In this document: positions 10,127-21,909 of the stretch, in pieces | Layout: every line of letters starts with the position of its first letter | Position numbering within the stretch: position 1 is the first letter of the stretch | NCBI GenBank assembly: GCA_010015745.1 | Contig: ML978225.1 | Span: forward strand, 62,001 to 126,000 | Origin: Setomelanomma holmii | Taxonomy: Eukaryota > Ascomycota > Dothideomycetes > Pleosporales > Phaeosphaeriaceae | Direction: 5' to 3' | DNA: 64,000 nucleotides | Translations under genes and position numbers: made by a program | Notes under the pieces: model-generated | The model's database searches: none | Seen by the model: the letters and a program-made list of their open reading frames with translations, nothing else | What the model was told of the DNA's origin: nothing

Positions 10127-12082
10127 ATGGATCCAAAAGCAGCAGCATTGGTTGAAGACCTCTTCGATGGGTGGTTGGCGATGCCATCCATGGATGACTT
10201 CCTAGTAGCAGAGGATCCAAAAAATATTTCGAGTCAATCACAAGAAACGGTCGATTCCTTGTCTCGGATACCATCATCGACAGGGCAGGATGTGGAACGT
10301 TCAAGGAGCAACCAATTGTACGTAGTCTCGGCTACTTGTATATGCCGTTGTGTGTTGATACTTAACCATACAGACCAGCCTCGTCGGACGTGCAGACGGC
10401 TGCTAGCGACCGCACATCGCGCCAAAGAAGGGAGCATACTAAGAGCAGACTAGGCTGTGTTTTGTGCAAGAGGCGCAAAGTTAAGGTATGTGACACTGCT
10501 CAGCATGCACTCCTCATGCTGACCCGAGATAGTGTTCAGAGACATGGCCTTCATGCACCAACTGCACCAAACGAGGCGGCAAGTACCTGTCCTGAGTCGG
10601 ATGAGCGAGCTCGGACTAACCTGGTGTGCCAGCTGTCTGCAGGTATCCAACCATGTTCGAGAATGTTCAGCCAGAACGCTTAGCTTCCGAGAGGTCGAGC
10701 CCTCGACTGGTCCGCAGGCTTTCCGACAAACCCGAATCATTCAGTGCCCATGATATGAGGATGTTTCATCATTATCTGATTGAGGCCTACCCTTGCATAC
10801 CCCATGCGTACGAAAGAATATGGCTCAAAGACATTCCTGTCTTCAGCCATCACGTAAGACTTCCAGTTTCTGGTCCAAGCACTTCTCAGATCTTCAATAC
10901 ACATTCGGGAACTCACTGTCAGATGCCGATTGACAGTGACTGCACTCCAGTGAAGGCATCCTGCTGACCAACCAATAGTACACCTATCTCATGAATGCCA
11001 TTCTCGGGCTCGCTGGATCACATCTCGCTCTCCAAGTTACTGAGACCAGCACCGAAGCTACACTCTCGCACCGCCAGAAGGCCATTCAAGGACTGGAAAG
11101 GACATTTGCCAACTGGCCTCCTCCAGCCGAGGAGGCGCACATTATGCTAGCAACCTCCTACCTTCTATGTTTCCAATCCAGCTACATCGAAGATGGCTTC
11201 TTAGAGCACATCTTATCTCTACGTGGCTGCGCAGTACTGTCCCAACTCATTCTGGAGGAAAGCTTGCAAGGGCCTTTCACACTCGAAGTGAACATGCACA
11301 ATGTGTTTCTGGAATCAAAGCTCAAGAGCTTCCCACATTTGGACCAGGAGCTAGCATGTGAGGCCTTGAACTCCTTACACGACTTGCGAGACTTACTCGT
11401 ACCCTTGGAAGCAAGCTCGATCGAAAGAGCCATCATTGCTGCGCTTGTCGAGACGATCCTCCCCCTCCTCGAACCTGAACGCGAACCAAAGTCAGACACA
11501 GACCCTGAAACAACACTCGCGCCGTCTCCGATAATCTCACCATTAGCGACTCCAAAGAATTCGCTAAAACCGACACCATACGGGCGCATGCACATCCAGA
11601 ACCCACTTTGTACGCCCGATTGCATCATCGATTTCGACAAAATCCCATGGGACACTATTACCATTCCGGCTTCCCACGCTCCGGATCCCGTGAAGTCCTT
11701 CAATGCACTCATGTACTCGCTCCTGATCCTCGCAAACTGGCCGCAAGACTTACTGCTCAATCTCTTCGACCATAGCAATCAGCTCGGCAACGTTGTAATG
11801 GCGCACTTCCTCGCTGTGCGGTTCGTTATTTCGCCACTTTCGAGTCCGCAGACGGGCATGAAGACACCCGTGGGAGCGATGATGAAGTGGATGGAGAAGA
11901 TCCTTGATGCAATCGAGGATGATGAGGCGGAGCAGTGGACACAGTATGTGGAGTGGCCTAAGAAGATATTGAGGTGTGTGAAAGCGAATGTGCAAAGAAA
12001 GAAAGGCTTGAACCATGGGGATATATATGAGATGCTGTTGACGGACCCGGCGGCTTTCAAGGAGGGGAGAGCGAGGAAGTAG
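10127..12082 (+). CDS. Zn2Cys6 fungal transcription factor (Fungal_trans_2 / Upc2-like layout)
   Basis: Five exons: 10127..10317, 10374..10485, 10533..10582, 10643..10853 and 10979..12082, giving 555 residues. The DNA-binding cluster is encoded across exons 2-4: HTKSRLGCVLCKRRKVK then CSETWPSCTNCTKRGGK. Five of the six zinc cysteines are clear. With the acceptor that keeps the long downstream frame open (after 10642) the sixth position is Tyr; an alternative acceptor after 10632 would place a Cys there but leads to a stop near 10753. The C-terminal part (YTYLMNAILGLAGSHLAL onward) resembles the fungal-specific regulatory domain of sterol-uptake-type regulators, and a proline-rich linker follows. 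Targets cannot be told from the sequence. Exon 1 upstream of the zinc cluster is acidic. Confidence 0.8.
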
Positions 12083-13101
12083 ACAGTGCCGAACATTATG
12101 AGAGAGAAGAGAATACAGTGGTAGTTTGTGCGATGAACACACGATTCATGCTTTAGAATGCTCTCGTACAGTCGGGAAAGCCGGAAATGCGCTGGAGCTT
12201 GCGTTACAACAATAGCAACAGTACAGGTAGAACAACCCCAAATTCTTCTGAGAATCTTTTTGAAGTGAGACAAGAGGTACTTTTCTCAAAGTAAGGCAGG
12301 TTACAAGTCTAGATGTACCTTGGTTGGTTGGTGTGTCGTTGAGCGTTGCAGATAGGACTTCGTTGTGGGACTTCCGGCTTTGACGTTAGTACGAGCGGCT
12401 GTTTCCCCTCCTGAAGCTTCTCACAAATCTTGACACCGTTTAGGACATCCCACACCACGATATGAAGTAAGACCTGCTTCTCACAGCCTGTGAATTGTAA
12501 ATGACTACGTTCATTGGAGCACGATTGACGCCATCCACTTGAACATGCTTGACTCCATACAAAGATACGAGCAAGAGCGATGCTAATAAGCAACGAATTC
12601 GAGTTGCGTCCGCCAGACACGTCGGCTGTATTCGGCAACTTGACCGACCCTAGGCGGACAACCAAGGACAGGCATCTGAGAGAGCGACAAACGGCAAGGG
12701 TAGCCGAGTTCGTACCTGCCGCGGGTGATGCGGGCAGCGGGGTCGCAGAGCCCCTCGTTGCGGGAAGAAAGCTCGCAACAACAGAACTTGAGAAAGTCAG
12801 TGGACTCGTGAGATAGAATATAGTACGAGAAAGTGTGACGGTTGCCCAGATGCAGTCAAAGCCGCGTGCGAGAGCGTGTCGTGATAGTCGCTGCGTCCGA
12901 CCTGCGCGCGGATATGTTCATCATGCTGCCTCGGTTGACGTCGGTGTATCCCTCTCCCCGAACACTGCAAGCCGAGAATTGTTCAAACACTGCTTTATTT
13001 TCTCGCACCAGCCAAAGCTCCCTCTAAGACGCCTAGTACGATCTTCCCCTTCCTCTGCAGCTTGCATCATCGTCGTCAGGCACGGCAGAAGCTAATTGAG
13101 G
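12083..13101. other. Intergenic region, promoter of the methylcitrate dehydratase gene
   Basis: No supported gene. The 3' flank of the regulator and about 1 kb upstream of the prpD-type gene. Short open frames on both strands have no motif. Confidence 0.45.
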
Positions 13102-14915
13102 ATGTCGTCTTTCAGTCGCAACCTGTGCAGCACCGCTTCTCGCAACCTCCGCCAGCGGTCCAGCGTCGTTTCCAGAGCTGTCAGGCCAATTGCTCTCCGC
13201 ACGCCTCCGTCGAGCTTTGTATCCACGCGAACCAAGACAGCGGCCGCATTTTCCACCATGTCGTCTCTCAAGAGCAACGCACCGCCTGTCCAGAGCAAGC
13301 GCGAATACGATCCGGAGATCAAGGACATAGCTAGCTACATCCACAACACCAAGATCGACTCAGAGCTCGCGGTATGGTCAATCAAGCTAGAAAGAAAGAA
13401 AGATAGCTAATTTGAAGCTGACTTAGTTCGACACAGCACGATGGGTCTTCGTTGACACCCTGGGTTGTGGTCTTGAGGGTCTGCGCTTTGAGCAATGCAG
13501 GAACATCCTTGGCCCTACTGTCGAAGGCACAGTTGTCCCCAATGGCACCAAGGTGCCCGGTACAAACTACCAGCTCGACCCTATCAACGGCGCCTTCAAC
13601 ATTGGCGCCATGATCCGATGGCTCGACTTCAACGACTGCTGGCTCGCTGCTGAGTGGGGTCACCCCTCTGACAACTTGGGCGCAATCCTCGCGACCGCCG
13701 ACTGGATTACCCGCACAAACAAAAACGGAGGCAACCTGGGCGACGGCAAGATCTTCAAGGTCCGCGATGTTTTAGAAGCTATGATCAGGGCACACGAAAT
13801 CCAGGGCTGCATGGCTCTCGAGAACTCCTTCAACAAGGTTGGCCTCGACCACGTTATCCTCGTCAAGCTCGCCTCTACCGCTGTTGTCTCAAAGATGATG
13901 GGCTTGAACGAGTCCCAGACTCGCGATGCCATCTCGCAAGCCTTTGTTGACGGTCAATCGATGCGCACATACAGGCACTCGCCCAACACCATGTCCCGCA
14001 AATCGTGGGCTGCCGGTGATGCCTGCCAAACCGCTGTCAACCTTGTCTTGAAGGTCCTCAAGGGCGAGCAGGGTCTTCCCACCGTATTGTCCGCGCCCAC
14101 ATGGGGCTTCTACGACGTCAACTTCGGCGGCAAGCCATTCCAGTTCCAGCGAGGATACGGCAGCTACGTTATGGAGAATGTTCTTTTCAAGGTCTCCTAC
14201 CCTGGTGTGTTCTTCGTATCCACAAAAACCCATTGTGGCGCATTCGTGCTAATTTGAATTCAGCTGAATTTCACTCGCAAACCGCTGTCGAAGCTGCTCA
14301 GCGCTTGAACAAGAAACTGAAGGCTATGGGCAAGACCGCCGAGGACATTGAGGGTGTCGTCAACCGAACACACGAGGCTTGCATTCGCATCATTGACAAG
14401 CAGTTCAAGCCCATGGAGAACTTTGCCGACCGTGACCACTGCGTACAGGTGAGAATTCGCATCTCATGAGCCGACGACTTGTGCTGACAATCGACTTCTA
14501 GTACATGGTTTCCACCATGTTCGTCTTTAACCGCCTCGAGGCCACCGACTACCCCGATGACAGCGAAGCCGCAAACTCTGCCCTTGTCGAGTCTCTCCGC
14601 CAACGCATTTCCTGCGTCGAAGACCCACAATTCACCAAGGACTACCATGACCCAGCCAAGCGCACGATCTCCAACGCGCTCACCGTGACCCTTAAGGATG
14701 GCACCGTGCTCGAGGAGGAGGTCGTCGAGGCACCGCTCGGCCACAGGTTGCGCCGCGAGGAAGCCAAGCCAGAGATCCTCAAGAAATTCCAGAGACATCT
14801 CGAGCCGCACTACCCCAAAGAGAACGTCGAGAAGTTAGTCAAGCTTGCGCAGGATGCCAAGACCCTGGATAACATGGATATTGATGAGTATGTTGATTTG
14901 TATGTCAAGAACTAG
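13102..14915 (+). CDS. 2-methylcitrate dehydratase, mitochondrial (MmgE/PrpD family)
   Basis: Four exons: 13102..13371, 13427..14204, 14264..14448 and 14502..14915, all joined in phase. The enzyme dehydrates 2-methylcitrate to 2-methyl-cis-aconitate in the methylcitrate cycle, which disposes of propionyl-CoA in mitochondria. The first 55 residues are rich in Arg, Ser and Ala with no acidic residue, which fits a matrix-targeting peptide; the mature region starts near SKREYDPEIKDIASYIHN. Family blocks are intact: VDTLGCGLEGLRF, IRWLDFNDCWLAAEWGHPSD, ATADWITR, SFNKVGLDHVILVKLAST, SMRTYRHSPNTMSRKSWAAGD, and the C-terminal dehydratase domain with GVVNRTHEACIRI. Length (about 548 residues) fits yeast PDH1-type proteins. 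Codon use is biased toward C-ending codons, as in well-expressed genes. No lesion seen. Confidence 0.93.
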
Positions 14916-15230
14916 AATAGAGCAGTAGAATCTGGAGTCTTGGGTAAATGAAATGAAGATTGACAAGATACACGCATTTACCTTGTTTGACTTCTTTTCT
15001 CGACTCCTCCAAGTCTTGTCGTCTTGATGTTGGCCTTGGCGACGAGACAGCGCAAGATCAGGCAGCCACCAATACTAGTATCAAAGAGCAACCGCTGCAT
15101 CTGGTAGCCTTTTTATATGACTTGACAACGTTTGGAGTCTTGTCAGTTTTGATGAGTCCGTGCAGCGGACATGCGCATCTGTCGCCCAGGACGTATCTTG
15201 CTCACAACTGGTCTCTGCTTCGCTTTCGGG

Positions 15231-16101
15231 ATGAACATCACCAAGAAAGTCAAGGAACGAAGGAAGCATACCAAAAGAATCGTAGAAAGTCAGAACAGGA
15301 CCAACATAATACTGCCTTCTCGCTTGAAGGGCATCACCTCACTTCCGATCGAGCTTTGGGCCATGATAATCGACGACGTCGTCGCCGATCAGCTCGGAGA
15401 TCCTCGCTGCTAGTGCATCAACTTACCTTTCATTCTCTCGCATCGACTCGTCTGCCGTACGTCCCACTGCAAAATCTCCCATCTCGACATACCCTGACAG
15501 CACAAAAGGCGTCTTCTCCCAAGAAACCCTGCACTCCCTTCACCACCTCATCACACTACCCCAAATTCCCCGTCTAGTTTTCATGCGCTCCTTCATCCTC
15601 CACCAGTCCCCATACACCCCCGAATCCGAAATCAACCTTCAGGCCAATCTCCTAGCCTCTGGGATCCGCAACTCTTGCAGCACGCCGGCAAAACGTCGAC
15701 GCAATAATCCCTACGCATCACCAATGATATACCGCATCCTAAATTGCACCGCTATAGCATCCGACATCGAAAAACTCTCTTACCAATACCCGTATTCATC
15801 CAACCAATGTCCCCCACCTCGAGACCGATCCGTATTCAGCAACATCGGCTGTGGCTCGTCCGGACCATTCGCGTCTCCGCAATATTTAATCGAGCTGTTC
15901 TGCACCGCGGCTTCAACGTCCAGGTATTGTCAGGATTATATTTACATGCCAGATGTGTACTATGAGAGATACAAGAGCTGTGCCCAGGGCGATGCATATC
16001 TTGAGGTTGCGCTGTTGGTTGCGTGTGGGTTTCCGGTGGACAGGGTGGTGGAGGCTATGAAGAAGTTGGGTGGGAAGAGGACGGGCTGGCGGATGAGGTA
16101 G
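15231..16101 (+). CDS. Hypothetical protein, possible F-box-like N-terminus, frame broken near 15400
   Basis: From the ATG at 15231 (an in-frame ATG at 15171 is also possible) the frame gives a basic N-terminus and then ITSLPIELWAMIIDDVVAD, which resembles an F-box-type helix. It stops after LGDPRC. The next frame takes over at about 15405 (ILAASASTYLSFSRIDSS) and stays open through VFSQETLHSLHHLITLPQ to the stop at 16101, ending KKLGGKRTGWRMR. No standard intron joins the two, so I see a one-base frameshift, real or from sequencing. I cannot assign a function, and the F-box reading is weak. It is followed tail-to-tail by the AYR1-like gene. Confidence 0.45.
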
Positions 16102-16219
16102 GGAAGATAGGGGGAGGCAGATTGAGGTTGAAATGGTGGTTCGCCGTGGAGCTTGGGCTGAGAAAGGGAAACACAATATTGTCCCGTGTTAAGAAACGGT
16201 GTAGTTTTTCGACCTTGGC

Positions 16220-17224
16220 TCAAATCTTCTTCTTATCCGTTCCTACTGTACCTCTCAGTTTGTTCAGCTTGAACTTCAAAGTAAAGTACCAATCAAAGAC
16301 CGCAGTAGGTAGGTACGACCACGCAAACCACACAATCCAACTCATCTTGCCCTCCCAGATCCATCTCTGCTTTCTCAGCAAGCCATCACCACCAAGAACT
16401 TGTCGCACACAGCTTCTTGCATACTGCTCCGTGTCCATACCAAGCTGTTGGCTATGTGTGAGTCTCCTCTCGTAATCCGCAGCAAGAGGCTGGTTGAACG
16501 AGTTGGGTGGTAGCGTGCGATGAGTTCTCGCAATATTCGATTTCACGCCACCAGTCACAACAGTAACCACACGTACTCCGAGCGGTGCGAGCTCTACACG
16601 AAGGGTATCGGAAAAGGCGTGTAGTGCGGCTTTCGAAGCATTATATGGTGCGCCCCACGCGTAGGGCATTAGACCCGCGACAGATCCAGTCTGTACAATT
16701 GTGCCCTTTGCTTCAATCAAGAGTGGCGTAAACTCCTTGCACATGCGCATAATGGAGAATACGTTCGCTTGGAAGAGCTCATGGAGTTCATTCTCGTCAT
16801 AGTCCAGCGCTGGAACGACATAATTACGTCCAGCGTTATTGTACAGGATATCAAGTTTGCCACCTGTAAGCTCCGTGACATTGTTACGGAGTTCGCGTAT
16901 TGTTTCGTTGCTCGTGAGCTCGAGGGGAACATAGGTGATGTTCTTGTTTGGTGAGGTGTACTTCGATGGATTTCGGACGGTTGCAAGCACGTGAAAGCCT
17001 GCCGAATGTAAGCAGCTGTAGGCGAAGCTCCTCTTCGTACAACGAACCTTTCGCAGCGAATTCGAGGGCGAGATAATGGCCAATGCCGCCTGGGGTACAA
17101 CTGGCTGGCGTCAGCTCATGCTTCGAGGGTCTCACTTTCTTGCTCCATACCCTCAGGGCAGCAATTGCCGCACCACAACTTACCCCGTAATCAGCGCATA
17201 TCGCGTCTTCGGTGTGGAAGACAT
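16220..17224 (-). CDS. Short-chain dehydrogenase, AYR1-like 1-acyl-DHAP reductase
   Basis: Three exons on the minus strand: 17224..17184, 17100..17048 and 16998..16220, giving 290 residues. The first coding exon is only 41 bases (MSSTPKTRYALIT-G) and supplies the start of the nucleotide-binding turn, completed by exon 2 as TGCTPGGIG (TGxxxGxG). Then come NNAG, the catalytic Ser in VQTGSVAG and the YNASK active site (YxxxK). The C-terminus has a hydrophobic segment (WIVWFAWSYLPTAVFDW) that could hold it to lipid droplets or the ER. The yeast relative reduces 1-acyl-dihydroxyacetone phosphate in phosphatidic acid synthesis; the class call is firm, the substrate is inferred. The second intron uses an uncommon GTTCGT donor, but frame continuity (AAKG-FHVLATVRNP) supports it. 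Confidence 0.88.
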
Positions 17225-17480
17225 TCTGGACCTAGAACCTATACAGACGGAAAGACACAAAGTAGTGGAAGATGCTGTGAATGTTGCTTAGACAGACGTA
17301 ATGACAGTTGGGTTATCGATAAGACCTATGCCCCTAGTTCTCCTGAGGTCTCCCAACGTTCGGAGACTTGCGCACTCTCACACTCTATTATACATCCACA
17401 TTTACCTGCATTGATTCCATGATACCAACCTTGCCTCGTCCTCTTCGTGGGAAGGTTAAGACACGAAAGGAGCACATTTT

Positions 17481-19262
17481 CTAAGGAATACCGTCCTTGA
17501 GACACTTCAGCCATCTCTGATTGTCTCGCTTAATGACTTCCTTCGCGTTCTTCATTGCCTCCTGACCGGCCTTTATTTCCCGGCCCTTTGGCGCAATCTG
17601 TAACAGCCGTTCTGGCGTCTTGAGAAGATTGGCCAAACGTGGTGAGTTCGCTGCGACCGAGGCTGTGGCACGAGCGGCGACCTGCACTCCCAATCGCATC
17701 CCGAATTGAGCAAGAGCAAGAAACAATGCTGCGAACGGATTTCTTTTCTGGAGCTGGTTCACACCAGATTTCAGTTCAGGGATTTCGTTCAGCCGATAGA
17801 AGTTCTTGAGGTCCTGCTGGAGCAAGGAAGTGGTGTTTTCGACTTGAGTGCCTGGATCGTTCTCATTGTTCCACTCTTCCGAGGACCTCTTTTGCGAGCA
17901 TCGGCGCTCGAGTGAGCGCTTCCCAACAAAATTGCACGACTGATACTGCCGAGAGGTTGGTGTAAGAAGTTAGTGTATGCCTCACATGCATTTCGTACAT
18001 CGTGGTTCGCTTGCCTTTTGTGGTCGTCGATGTATTCGTCCCACTTTTTCAAGAACGCCTTTCTATTGACGTCAGCGGACATTTGTCCAACATCGATCTC
18101 GGCAGGCCATTCCAAGAGACGGTCGTCCGAGCCTACGAAGTCCTCGTCGAAGTAATCTGTGGTCCAATCATATGGGTGCTCCCCATCGCGCTTCGCCTTC
18201 GCTTCATTGAAGGCTGCACCTGGTAGAAGTGCGATCGGAGTGCTGCATTTCGCCTGGCGCTCTTTTTTCTTGTCGTTTGCCTCCTTCACCTTCTCTTCTT
18301 GGTCCTTCATCGACTCGTCTCTCTGCTCTTGCAGTTCTTTCAATTTCTTGAGGGAGTCTTTCCTCTCTTGATCTTTCTTGTCGTAATCAGGCTTGAGCTT
18401 TTTCCATGAATCCTTGATCTTGGCCCTTAGATCACTGTTTGTTGGCTTCGTCCTCTTTCGATCGTAATATTTTCTGGTCTGCTTGCAACTCTCCATGGCT
18501 TTGCCGTCTGTATCGACGACAACATGCACGTATTGATTTTTGGTGTCGCATTTCGGTCTCTTGCTCTCATCCTTATCAAGCTCTCCACAACCTACCTTGT
18601 AGGTAGTGTCGTTCTCCATACCCTCAGGCCGAGTTGCGGGAATCTTTGGCTTGGGACAATCCTTCTCGTCGTCTATCTGGCATCTTGGGGTCTTGGGCTT
18701 CGGGTCCCATCCTTGTTTGGGATCGAGTACTGTGTCGCCTGGACAGCCGCGTTTGCGGTCGTTTTCGTTCTGCTTGGGCTCGCACCCATCGCCTGCTGCC
18801 TTGGACTGTTGTCCAATAGGACAACAACCGCCCTTGTCATTCTTCTCCTGACCTGGTTCAAGCCATTAGCACGCTACATCGACTGTTTGGAAAATATCAT
18901 AACCTACCTTCAAGACATTTTTGTTCGCATGAGCTGCCACCGATGCCAGGGAAGCTGTTGAGTGGACACTTCTGGCACTTGCGGTCTTTAATGATCTCTC
19001 CGAGAGTGGGCATACAGATGGGCTTCTCCTTGCACTCTTTGGAACACGAGCTTGGCTCGTCTCTTTCTATGATGTAACGCTTCTTGCGGCCGCCGTACAC
19101 ACCCCGAATCTCGAAAGGCTCAGATCTCGGGTTCAAAATGCCACCAAGTCGTAGAAGAGGGCCATCATCGAAGGAGCCGTGGTCAAATGAGGGCATGGAT
19201 AATGTGATCCCGATAACGAGACAAAGACTGCCCAGCGCTTTCAGTGTGATAGATCGTGCCAT
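17481..19262 (-). CDS. Large secreted Cys- and Lys-rich protein, unassigned
   Basis: Three exons on the minus strand: 19262..18908, 18852..17999 and 17945..17481, 557 residues. It begins with a signal peptide (MARSITLKALGSLCLVIGIT, cleavage likely after about residue 22). A cysteine-dense region follows (CSKECKEKPIC, CQKCPLN, CEQKC, then GGCCPIGQQS and CEPKQ), then a highly charged middle of about 100 residues rich in Lys, Glu and Asp that should form long helices (KKLKELQEQRDESMKDQEEK), and a C-terminal part with an alanine-rich amphipathic helix (FAALFLALAQFGMRLGVQVA). The intron at 17946..17998 uses a GTACGA donor and is the junction that keeps the frame open; a competing GTGAGG donor 13 bases further fails. 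I do not know this family. An extracellular role, perhaps in wall or host interaction, is inference. Confidence 0.7.
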
Positions 19263-20718
19263 ATTGTGGTCTCACAAGAGTACTCGGGACGGGAACGAGA
19301 AGAACGGGTAGAGCTCCCAACTACATCCACTTGAGACTAGGTACCATCGATATACCTTTTCTGAAGCGCCCAGGCTCGGTCGTTATCGTGGCTATTGTCA
19401 AACCGATGATCAACCAACTGTGGCATTGGCACTTCTATTGCGTCATCGATGTCTGACTTCGGGGCTGAATCAGCTCATGAGCTGTGCTTTTTGGCGACCT
19501 AGTTGACTTCAACGCCGCGACCCATCTCGGGGGTTGTTCTGGGTCATGAACTACGCCATCTGATAACTGAGCTCACTTCAGCGCCGCAACCTAAGACTGA
19601 GGATTTTACACACTTCGATATTGGACCGAGATGAGTCATTCTTGAGTTTGAGACCTGTGCCGCGAAGATCAAGTACACAGCAAAGTTCACTGGGTCTGTG
19701 CCGTTTGGGAGTGACTGGTTTCATCGGTCCTTCCAAGACCTGGCCTCGAGGGCGAAGGGGAGAAAGTAGAATCTGTCACTGATAGCCATTGCCGCCGTTG
19801 ATGTGCGGTCGCTTGGGTGGTAATTGTAACTCAACATGCTCACGGCAATCATATAGGCACTATTCCAGTTCCGAAGAGCACAGTACTATGCCGGGAAACC
19901 TCAAAGTCTCGTGAGAACGCGTCTTAGGATCGTTTTACGTGGCGATGGTTGGGATAGGCACCGAGGCTGGAGTTGCAAGCCGCGAGCGACAGTATTCGCC
20001 ACACACATGAAACTCGTCGGGCAGACTGGGTTGGACACCTTACGCTGGATCAGACGCCACGTTCTGGAAGCTTGACTGATCTCCTGTACGGCTCGGTTGA
20101 TATATCGATGCGGAAAGTTGGGTTTCCGTAGTGTACACCGCATGTTGGCATCTACGCCGCACATAAGCGCGCACGCCACCATCAGCGACATCCTTCGCAA
20201 TGTTCGATGATAGCCTCGCTACGCCCCGACGATGAAACAAGAGATCTTCGGACTGTGCGCCATGATCTTATCCGCGGTGTTCGTCAGCCATGGCCTCCGC
20301 CCTGCAGTGAGTGTACTGCCCCAGGTTCCTTCCCATCTTCTAGCACTAGTACCAGGTTAGGCTTAGCGCCCTTTCCTCTCTCTCTCATGGACATAGACCT
20401 CTCACTCCGTAGGCCTAATACTACATCACGATTCTCTCCACCTGGTCCTACTGACAGTGTTGAGCCCCGTGTCAGACCTTCTGCTCCTGTATCTATCTCC
20501 AACACGATCGCAACAATCGCACCGCTTTAATGGCCTTGGAAAGCTCGGGAAAACATTTTCTGGCTATTCACCTCGTCGACTACTCAATCTCCCCCACTTG
20601 TTGGGCCATTGTGAGCATCCATCAATCCTCGTCCAACCGTAGAAAGTGAGTATAGCACAACTAGGCAGCTACTTCTCCCTGACCAAGATGCATGACTGAT
20701 TCATGAGACAGATCAAAT
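19263..20718. other. Intergenic region
   Basis: No supported gene. A 107-codon plus-strand frame at 20207..20530, rich in Ser, Pro and Arg, with a pyrimidine-rich stretch near 20330-20500, has no motif or splice partner. The region is the divergent upstream area of two secreted-protein genes. Confidence 0.4.
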
Positions 20719-21268
20719 ATGCTTTTATTGAAATCAGCCTCTCTTGCTCTCCTCCTCGGCCAGGTCCGCTGCATGGACGTTCGGATCTGGGACAACAAGG
20801 ATTGCCATGGAGGCACAAATTGGTACGCAAAGCTGTCATATACCGCCTACTACATGCTAAAATCCCACAGTAAGCAAATTCCCATAGATATCACTCTCGA
20901 TTCTGGAGCTACATTACTACTTCTATCTTCATCAGACCTTACCATGTTAACCTCTACGTTCAGTAATACGACGGCTTTACGCATTGCCGATAGATTGCTA
21001 CAAGCGTGGCGAGTTCGAAGTTGCTTTGCAACTGGATGGCGTTGGTAGCATGAAAGAGCAGGCTATCGCGGCCAAAGCGAACGACACAGCTAGTCAGTCT
21101 CAGTACGTTGCCTTCTTCACGAGTGAGGACTGCAACCCAGACAACGCTATTGATAACGCTTGGCTGGACGACGGGTGCTCCTCAAGGCTGCCAAACAACC
21201 CGCTCGGCTACAAGAGCTGGTCGGTGTGCGATATGTGCGCAGGAGCGGTTGGATGCTCGTTGGAATGA
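20719..21268 (+). CDS. Small secreted cysteine-containing protein
   Basis: Two exons, 20719..20869 and 20994..21268, give 141 residues. A signal peptide (MLLLKSASLALLLGQVRC) is followed by MDVRIWDNKDCHGGTNW, a start typical of fungal small secreted proteins, and a C-terminal part with paired cysteines (SEDCNPDN, DDGCSSRL, WSVCDMCAGAVGC). The intron has a GTAAGC donor and a GATAG acceptor and is the only pairing I found that joins the signal-peptide frame to the cysteine-rich frame; a shorter intron from GTACGC at 20823 looks good locally but does not connect the frames. Function unknown; size, signal peptide and even cysteine pattern make it an effector-type candidate. Confidence 0.6.
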
Positions 21269-21909
21269 GGAGGCCTAGATACGAGCACCGCAGGAATTGG
21301 TTGCCAGAGCATATAGAATAGCCTTTGAATGAGTGAAGCTCCCGCCACAATAATCCATGCTGTTGGAATCGTCCCTACAAGATCATTGTGCTTGTTGGTA
21401 TATCTCGGGTAGCTGAATTCTGGTAGGCTCACTCTCCTATAGCAAGAACATGGTTTCAGAGAAGGTCCATCGCCGCTATCAAGCTGATCTAAATAGTCAG
21501 CCCATCTAGGGAAATCTCGAACCGCATGAGAGCCTTGAGGTTGCCAAGTGGCGCTATCAGTAAGTTGGACGACACCGTTGAGGTGCTTGAGATTTTCGAG
21601 CTGCATACGCGCAACGGGAGCATAGCCATCGATCCCGAGCGTCTAAGTTGTCATACACACCGCCATTGGCCCGCCTCTCGGTCCTGAGCTGTCTCGGGCT
21701 TCGGTGCCATAGAGGATGTTCGTCAACGGCGCGATTGCTACGCCATGCTCGGCGGCAAGCGAGGCATTCTTCAACCAACCTGGGATGGGGAAGTTTCCAC
21801 CTTATCGATGTACTGAGAAGTTTACGTGTGCAAGATACATATATGCGCGTCGGGCGAACCACGAAACAGTGTAGTCCACTTCAATTTATCCGATACTTCA
21901 TCTATCAGA
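21269..21909. other. Intergenic region with weak antisense frames
   Basis: Between the two secreted-protein genes. Minus-strand frames at 21208..21606 and 21557..21862 look mildly protein-like (one hydrophobic stretch, TIPTAWIIVAGASL) but start on top of the small secreted gene and do not join by splicing. I do not call a gene. Confidence 0.3.

Noticed and set aside
20823..20870. A 48-base intron (GTACGC...CCCACAG) in the small secreted protein gene
   Set aside because: Good signals, but the resulting frame does not connect to the cysteine-rich exon, whereas the GTAAGC donor at 20870 does.
21208..21862. Two overlapping minus-strand ORFs
   Set aside because: They overlap the 3' end of the small secreted protein gene and cannot be spliced together; one hydrophobic stretch alone is not enough.
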